NCBI GenBank assembly: GCA_049718765.1 | Contig: JBNARI010000046.1 | Span: 1-10,646 of the forward strand | DNA from: JBNARI01 sp049718765 | Lineage (GTDB): Bacteria; Bacillota; Sulfobacillia; DUMF01 | Length of the DNA stretch: 10,646 bases | Direction of reading: 5' to 3' | Shown here: positions 6,875 through 10,646 of the stretch, piece by piece | Layout of the letters: every line of letters begins with the position of its first letter | How positions within the stretch are numbered: position 1 is the stretch's first letter | Position numbers and translations under genes: made by a program | The notes under the pieces: generated by a model | The model's database searches: none | What the model saw: only the letters and a program-made list of their open reading frames with translations | What the model was told of the DNA's origin: nothing

Positions 6875-7773
6875 TGTCCCTTATCTACCGGAACAAGGGT
6901 AGCTTTCTCCAGCGCCTGCACACCGGCGTGCTTGCTGCCTACTTGGGCGCTCTTTTCGTTACTCCGGTGCTTTTCGACCACCCCCTCGCCCTGGCCACAC
7001 TCTTAGGCCTGGAGCTGGCCGTGGTGGTCACTGCTCACTTCTGGGAGGAATGGAAGTCCACCCTGCCTGCAAGCGTGTGGACAGTAACCACCATCATAGC
7101 GCTGAATTTGCTTTTGTCCCGGGCTGGCCACACGACGTTGCTGGCCATTGGCCAGCTCAAGTTCACCCTTGAAAGCTTGTGCTACGGGGCTGCAATGGGG
7201 TTAAGGCTGGTCACCATGTTTACCGCCTGCTGGTTGGGAAGCGTGACAGTGAACCCCGACAGATTGCTGTCCTTGGTGTCAAAAGCTGCCGGGAAACTGG
7301 CGCTCATTGGGGCCCTGGCAACCAGGATGGTCCCCTTAACCTTCGAAAAGCTGAACCAAGCACAGGAAGCCCTTGAGGCCAGAGGTGTAAGCTTCCATGA
7401 AGGGAGGTTTCTTGAAAAACTCAAAAGGAGCACCTGGCTCCTGGACGTACTGGTATTTGCAGCCCTGGAATCGAGTCTTGACATCGCAGAAGCAATGTTT
7501 TGCCGGGGGTTTGGGTGCAGCCCACGGTCCCGCTACGCCCGTGAGGTATTTGCAGAAGCGGATTTTGCTTGCTTGGCCGCCACGATGATTGGGCTTGGTT
7601 TGGTGATCCTGGCCAAGCTTCAGGGAGCAGGTAGCTACCAGTACTTCCCTCGAATGGCACCTGTAAGCGCTGGTTGGTCGCCCTTATTCCCTTGCGCGGC
7701 CGGTGCTTACTTGTTTCCAGTGGCTTTGGCATGGGGGTATAACCTTTGGCTGTCTTTGTACTGGAAGACGTGA
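6874..7773 (+). CDS. ecfT: ECF transporter transmembrane coupling subunit EcfT (CbiQ family)
   Basis: EcfT couples the two ATPase sites to the substrate-binding S subunit in the membrane. The 299-residue protein has several hydrophobic spans in its first 150 residues (for example 20-35, 40-56, 70-90, 103-125) and another near 232-250. The coupling region carries the two family motifs: EALEARG (A169-R170-G171) and the second as AMFCRGFG (C210-R211-G212), where Cys replaces the usual Ala; the key Arg residues are kept. ATG 6874 overlaps the previous stop (TGATG), with CGGGGGTGG at about 6856-6864 as ribosome site; GTG 6871 directly before it is also possible. Its 3' end overlaps the ATPase gene by 28 bases, so the subunits are probably made together. 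Confidence 0.88.
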   Translation: MSLIYRNKGSFLQRLHTGVLAAYLGALFVTPVLFDHPLALATLLGLELAVVVTAHFWEEWKSTLPASVWTVTTIIALNLLLSRAGHTTLLAIGQLKFTLESLCYGAAMGLRLVTMFTACWLGSVTVNPDRLLSLVSKAAGKLALIGALATRMVPLTFEKLNQAQEALEARGVSFHEGRFLEKLKRSTWLLDVLVFAALESSLDIAEAMFCRGFGCSPRSRYAREVFAEADFACLAATMIGLGLVILAKLQGAGSYQYFPRMAPVSAGWSPLFPCAAGAYLFPVALAWGYNLWLSLYWKT

Positions 7774-9404
7774 CTTACTGGTATCCCATGAGCAGGGAAC
7801 CCGCCCTCAGACGGATCAACTTGGCAATCAATCAGGGTGAGCTGTTGCTCGTGTTGGGAAGGTCAGGATCGGGCAAGTCATCCCTGGCCCGGCTCCTGGC
7901 AGGACTTATACCACGCTTTTACGGGGGCCGCCTTGAAGGCAAGGCGCTTTTTCATGGAAAAGACCTTACTCAGGTGGACCCGCGGACGTTTGCCAGATCA
8001 GTTGGGATAGTCTTCCAGGACCCAGAAAGGCAGCTCCTGGCCACCTCAGTGGAATGGGAGATCGCCCTTGGACTGGAAAACCTGGTTTTGCATCAACAAG
8101 AGATCCTTCGTCGGGTCGCCGAGACCGTAGAGTTCTTCGAGCTCGATCCCTTTGAGGGTCAGCTCACTCCCAGCCTTTCGGGGGGGTACAAGCAAAAGCT
8201 TGTGCTTGCTTCGGTGATGGCGATGGGGCCTCAAGTGCTGATACTGGACGAGCCCACTTCCCAGCTGTCACCAAGGGAGGCAGAAGAGCTTCTTGGCTTT
8301 GTGGAGCGGCTCAACCGGGAAATGGGCTGTACCGTAGTGCTGATAGAACAACGAGTGGAGCGCTGTTTTCACCTGGCGGATAGGGTTGCATTTATGGAGA
8401 AGGGTGGCATAGCCGCATGGGGCAACCCCCAGCAAATGGCCACTTGGATCGCAAGGAACTGCCCAGAGTTCGCGCCGCCCGTTGCCAGGTTTTTCGTTTC
8501 CCTGGGAATTGAGCCGGCACCCCTGACGATTAGCCAGGGAAGGAAGGTCCTCGCAGAGCTGGTAGAGAAGGGACAGGTCACATGGCGGCACTCCAACTCG
8601 GAAAGCTGCCCCGCCAAACCTGGGAAAGGCATGTGCCTTGCAAGGCTTGAACACGTTTGGTTTGCCTACCACGGAGGTCCAGCAGTGCTCAAGGACTGTA
8701 ACTTCCAGGTGTATGAGGGAGAATTCACAGCCATCGTTGGCGAGAACGCCGCTGGCAAGACTACCCTTCTTAAGAACCTAGTGGGCCGTCTCAAGCCCAC
8801 AAGGGGCAGAGGTCTGATCATGGGGAAAGATACCCGATCAATGCGGGTGGCAAACCTCGCTGAAGGCGTGGCCCACCTTTCCCAGGACCCAAGCCCGTAC
8901 ATCTTCCAGAACACGGTGGAGAACGAGCTCAAGTTCACCCTGTCCAGCATTGGATTACGGGACGACGGGGTGGTGAACGAAGTGCTCACTCGACTGGGCT
9001 TGACCCACTGCCGTCTGGCAAATCCCCGGGAGTTGAGCAGCGGGGAGCGCCAGAGGGTGGCGCTGGCCTCACTGCTGGTAGGCAAACCGCGCCTGTTGGT
9101 GCTGGATGAGCCCACAAGGGGCTTGGACCCATGCCTCAAGCATGAGCTAGGTCAAGTGTTGAAAGCAATTGCAGCTGAGGGTGGAGCTGTAGTGCTTGTG
9201 ACCCATGACGTGGAGTTTGCGGCAGAACACGCCCAAAGCGCAGCCCTTATGCACAGGGGAAGGATAGTCTGCCAGGGCGATGTCAGAGAGGTGCTGGGCA
9301 AGTCCATGTTCTATTGCCCTCAAATCCCTCGGCTGTTGAAGGGTTATTGCGACGACGCAATCACTCTGCGCGAGGCGATGAACTCAGTTGCCAGGAGGTG
9401 GTAG
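7746..9404 (+). CDS. ECF transporter ATPase, two ABC domains fused (EcfA-EcfA')
   Basis: This cytoplasmic ATPase drives the ECF importer. Separate EcfA and EcfA' are here joined in one 552-residue chain. Domain 1 (~1-235): Walker A GRSGSGKS (38-45), Q-loop Q91, signature LSGGYKQ (144-150), Walker B LILDEP with D168/E169. Domain 2 (~297-520): Walker A GENAAGKTT (332-340), signature LSSGERQ (430-436), Walker B LLVLDEP with D454/E455, switch His H487 in THD. In domain 1 the switch position reads EQRVE, with Gln202 where His is usual. TTG 7746 is chosen because it keeps the first strand (VLEDVTYWYP) and has GGGGG at 7733-7737; GTG 7770 would cut into the domain. The gene lies between EcfT and the S subunit, 3 bases before the latter. 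Confidence 0.92.
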   Translation: MAVFVLEDVTYWYPMSREPALRRINLAINQGELLLVLGRSGSGKSSLARLLAGLIPRFYGGRLEGKALFHGKDLTQVDPRTFARSVGIVFQDPERQLLATSVEWEIALGLENLVLHQQEILRRVAETVEFFELDPFEGQLTPSLSGGYKQKLVLASVMAMGPQVLILDEPTSQLSPREAEELLGFVERLNREMGCTVVLIEQRVERCFHLADRVAFMEKGGIAAWGNPQQMATWIARNCPEFAPPVARFFVSLGIEPAPLTISQGRKVLAELVEKGQVTWRHSNSESCPAKPGKGMCLARLEHVWFAYHGGPAVLKDCNFQVYEGEFTAIVGENAAGKTTLLKNLVGRLKPTRGRGLIMGKDTRSMRVANLAEGVAHLSQDPSPYIFQNTVENELKFTLSSIGLRDDGVVNEVLTRLGLTHCRLANPRELSSGERQRVALASLLVGKPRLLVLDEPTRGLDPCLKHELGQVLKAIAAEGGAVVLVTHDVEFAAEHAQSAALMHRGRIVCQGDVREVLGKSMFYCPQIPRLLKGYCDDAITLREAMNSVARRW

Positions 9405-9407
9405 TCG

Positions 9408-9998
9408 GTGTTGTCCGGTGGAGACCTGGCCACTACCAGCCTGTTTTGTGTGCTGACCGTGCTGCTCGCGTGGTTTTGGCTATTCGAGCGTTCGGCTGTA
9501 TCGTTGGGGGAAATGAGCGCAATTGCTGCCCTTGGAGCGGTAGCTGCCGCACTGCGTGTGCCCTTTGCAGGTTTGCCCAGCGTTCAACCTGTCACCTTCC
9601 TAGTCACGGCATCTGGATACGTTCTGGGCAGCAGAGCTGGCTTCCTCATAGCCTGCGTGGCTGTGGTGGTGTCCAACTTCTTCCTGGGCCACGGGCCATG
9701 GACGCCGTGGCAAATGGTGGCATGGGGATTGGCTGGCGCCCTTGCAGGGAAGCTGCGTGGCGCAGGTTACCGAGCACCCATGTTGCTGTGCACTGTCTGG
9801 GGATACCTTTTTGGATGGATCATGAATTTCTGGTTCTGGGCAGCTTTCCTGCAGCCCCGTACTTTATATTCCTTCGCCGCCGCTTGCCTCGCCAGCTTCT
9901 GGTTGGACACCATGCATGCGCTGGGAAACGCCCTGCTTTGGGCCCTCTTCGGGCGACGGCTCCTGGGAATCCTGGAGAGGTTCCGGCCTCGAATGTAG
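9408..9998 (+). CDS. ECF transporter substrate-binding membrane subunit (S component), predicted corrinoid or precursor
   Basis: A 196-residue, very hydrophobic protein with about six membrane spans (roughly 10-28, 36-52, 62-88, 102-115, 124-145, 153-181), the size and shape of ECF S components. LPSVQPVTF (56-64) and GHGPWTPWQM (94-103) lie at loops next to spans and resemble a conserved group of S components that I cannot name with certainty. GTG 9408 is preceded by GGAGGTGG (9394-9401) at a 6-base spacing, three bases after the ATPase stop. The riboswitch at the head of the operon and the two DUF4430 proteins suggest cobalamin, cobinamide or a related precursor as the substrate. The subunit class is fairly sure; the substrate is inferred from context only. 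Confidence 0.82.
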   Translation: MLSGGDLATTSLFCVLTVLLAWFWLFERSAVSLGEMSAIAALGAVAAALRVPFAGLPSVQPVTFLVTASGYVLGSRAGFLIACVAVVVSNFFLGHGPWTPWQMVAWGLAGALAGKLRGAGYRAPMLLCTVWGYLFGWIMNFWFWAAFLQPRTLYSFAAACLASFWLDTMHALGNALLWALFGRRLLGILERFRPRM

Positions 9999-10042
9999 TC
10001 AGTCCCAAACGATTGCCGGGGACAATAAGCGGAACCGCGCTT

Positions 10043-10472
10043 CTACGCAGGAGGCTGCATCCCAGCGTCTGCAACCCCCGGATTCCGGTGGTGAAGACCA
10101 AGGAAGTAGCCCTGTCCGTACCTGACCGCCAGTATGCCTTACGATATCCACAAGCTCCCTTGTTTTGATCCTCTCGGCAATCACCTCTATGGAAAGCCCC
10201 CCATCAGCTTCAATATACTCCCCACGATCATCATGGTGTCACTGCTGCGGTTCATTTCCCCGGACCAAGCCTCCCTCGAGCTTCGCAAAGTAACAGCCCA
10301 AATAGCGCAGGTACGTAAAGGAGGAAAAGCCTCCTTCGAAGTCCTCCACGGCCAGCCGAACTCCAAGGTCAGCCATTTCCCTGGCAAACGCCTTAACCGC
10401 AGCTAGCCCGACTTGCGCACCCTGACCACCGTTTTGGGCTATTTCTGCCCTTTTTGAAGCCGCAAACCTTTA
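10043..10472 (-). pseudogene. EAL-domain (c-di-GMP phosphodiesterase-like) remnant
   Basis: Read on the - strand from about 10469, one frame gives AVKAFAREMADLGVRLAV, EDFEGGFSSFTYLRYLG and YFAKLEGG, matching the 'LGvrlalDDFGtGySSl-YL...lKiD' block of EAL domains. It meets TGA at 10239-10241, then continues in the same frame with IEVIAERIKTRELVDIVRH (family: VIAEGVE). After a one-base shift near 10125-10130 it reads VRYGQGYFLG (family: QGYyfg) and ends at TAG 10043-10045. A TAA at 10470-10472 closes the upstream side. The EAL signature itself is missing, the first Asp of DDFG is Glu, and the GVE Glu is Lys. It is therefore a dead C-terminal fragment, probably cut off by the mobile element at the right edge. 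It converges with the transporter operon. Confidence 0.7.
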
Positions 10473-10568
10473 GAATTCTAGGGGCCATGTTCGAAATGGC
10501 CAAATTGGTGACTACTAGTGTGGCGGTTGGGTATTGCCATGGCGCGTGTGATGTGTTAGTAGAGTGGC

Positions 10569-10646
10569 ATGTACATTCAAAAACAGTCCGCAAGACAAAA
10601 GACGGCAAAGAGTACGTGAACTACCTCCTGGTGGAATGTGTCTCCA
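10569..10646 (+). mobile_element. IS1634/IS4-type transposase, N-terminal end (runs off the window; apparent frameshift)
   Basis: From 10580 to the edge one frame reads KTVRKTKDGKEYVNYLLVE then CVS. This resembles the N-terminus of IS1634-type (IS4 superfamily) transposases, in which a short basic start leads into KDGK-x-Y-x-NYLLVES. The natural start MYIQ is ATG 10569 in another frame. Joining the two needs a -1 shift at a run of five A (10579-10583), which gives MYIQK-TVRK. The matching frame is also open leftward to ATG 10487 and ATG 10496, so another start is possible. About 25 residues are visible, so the family call rests on little sequence. I could not define the terminal inverted repeat. 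Confidence 0.55.

Noticed and set aside
9999..10042. A terminator for the transporter operon
   Set aside because: GTCCC near 10002 can pair with GGGAC near 10018, but the stem is 5 bp with a long loop and no T run follows.
9314..10168. A 284-codon + strand frame overlapping the S component
   Set aside because: The S component in the neighbouring frame has a strong ribosome site, membrane spans and family motifs; this frame has none and reads into the decayed region.
10134..10406. A 90-codon + strand frame after the transporter operon
   Set aside because: It is antisense to the EAL-domain remnant, which explains the sequence better.

Overview
The window looks like a Gram-positive, Clostridia-type genome. 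It has strong GGAGG-type ribosome sites, TTG and GTG starts, a protein anchored by three S-layer homology (SLH) domains, a cobalamin riboswitch with an intrinsic terminator, and an ECF-type vitamin transporter. A thermophilic or anaerobic Peptococcaceae or Thermoanaerobacterales relative would fit, but that is inference.

Region 1 (1-2729, + strand) is the end of a split, 'archaeal-type' glutamate synthase operon: the C-terminal part of a class II glutamine amidotransferase subunit, the FMN synthase subunit with an N-terminal ferredoxin domain, and the GXGXG beta-helix subunit. The first two overlap as GTGA. The first ~67 bases read as amidotransferase only if the frame changes several times, so that end is either decayed or poorly sequenced.

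Region 2 (2730-3338) has no ordinary gene. It holds a hairpin after the glutamate synthase genes, a good sigma-70-type promoter (2975-3003), a cobalamin riboswitch (3038-3198), an 18-codon leader ORF with a strong ribosome site, and an intrinsic terminator (3267-3294) lying inside that leader ORF.

Region 3 (3339-9998, + strand) is a five-gene operon behind the riboswitch. It encodes (i) a 976-residue exported protein with an alpha/alpha-toroid, an Ig-like domain, a DUF4430/transcobalamin C-terminal-like domain, an unassigned middle region and three SLH domains; (ii) a small exported protein with a second DUF4430 domain; (iii) EcfT; (iv) a fused double EcfA ATPase; (v) an ECF substrate-binding (S) membrane subunit. 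The toroid plus DUF4430 pairing is the architecture of animal transcobalamin and intrinsic factor. Together with the riboswitch this suggests a surface cobalamin (or corrinoid) capture and relay pathway: wall-anchored receptor, then membrane-proximal carrier, then ECF importer. This is the most interesting content of the window.

Region 4 (9999-10646) is decayed sequence. On the - strand there is a remnant of an EAL (c-di-GMP phosphodiesterase-like) domain with stops and a frameshift. At the right edge, on the + strand, is the start of an IS1634/IS4-type transposase, with an apparent frameshift at codon 5.
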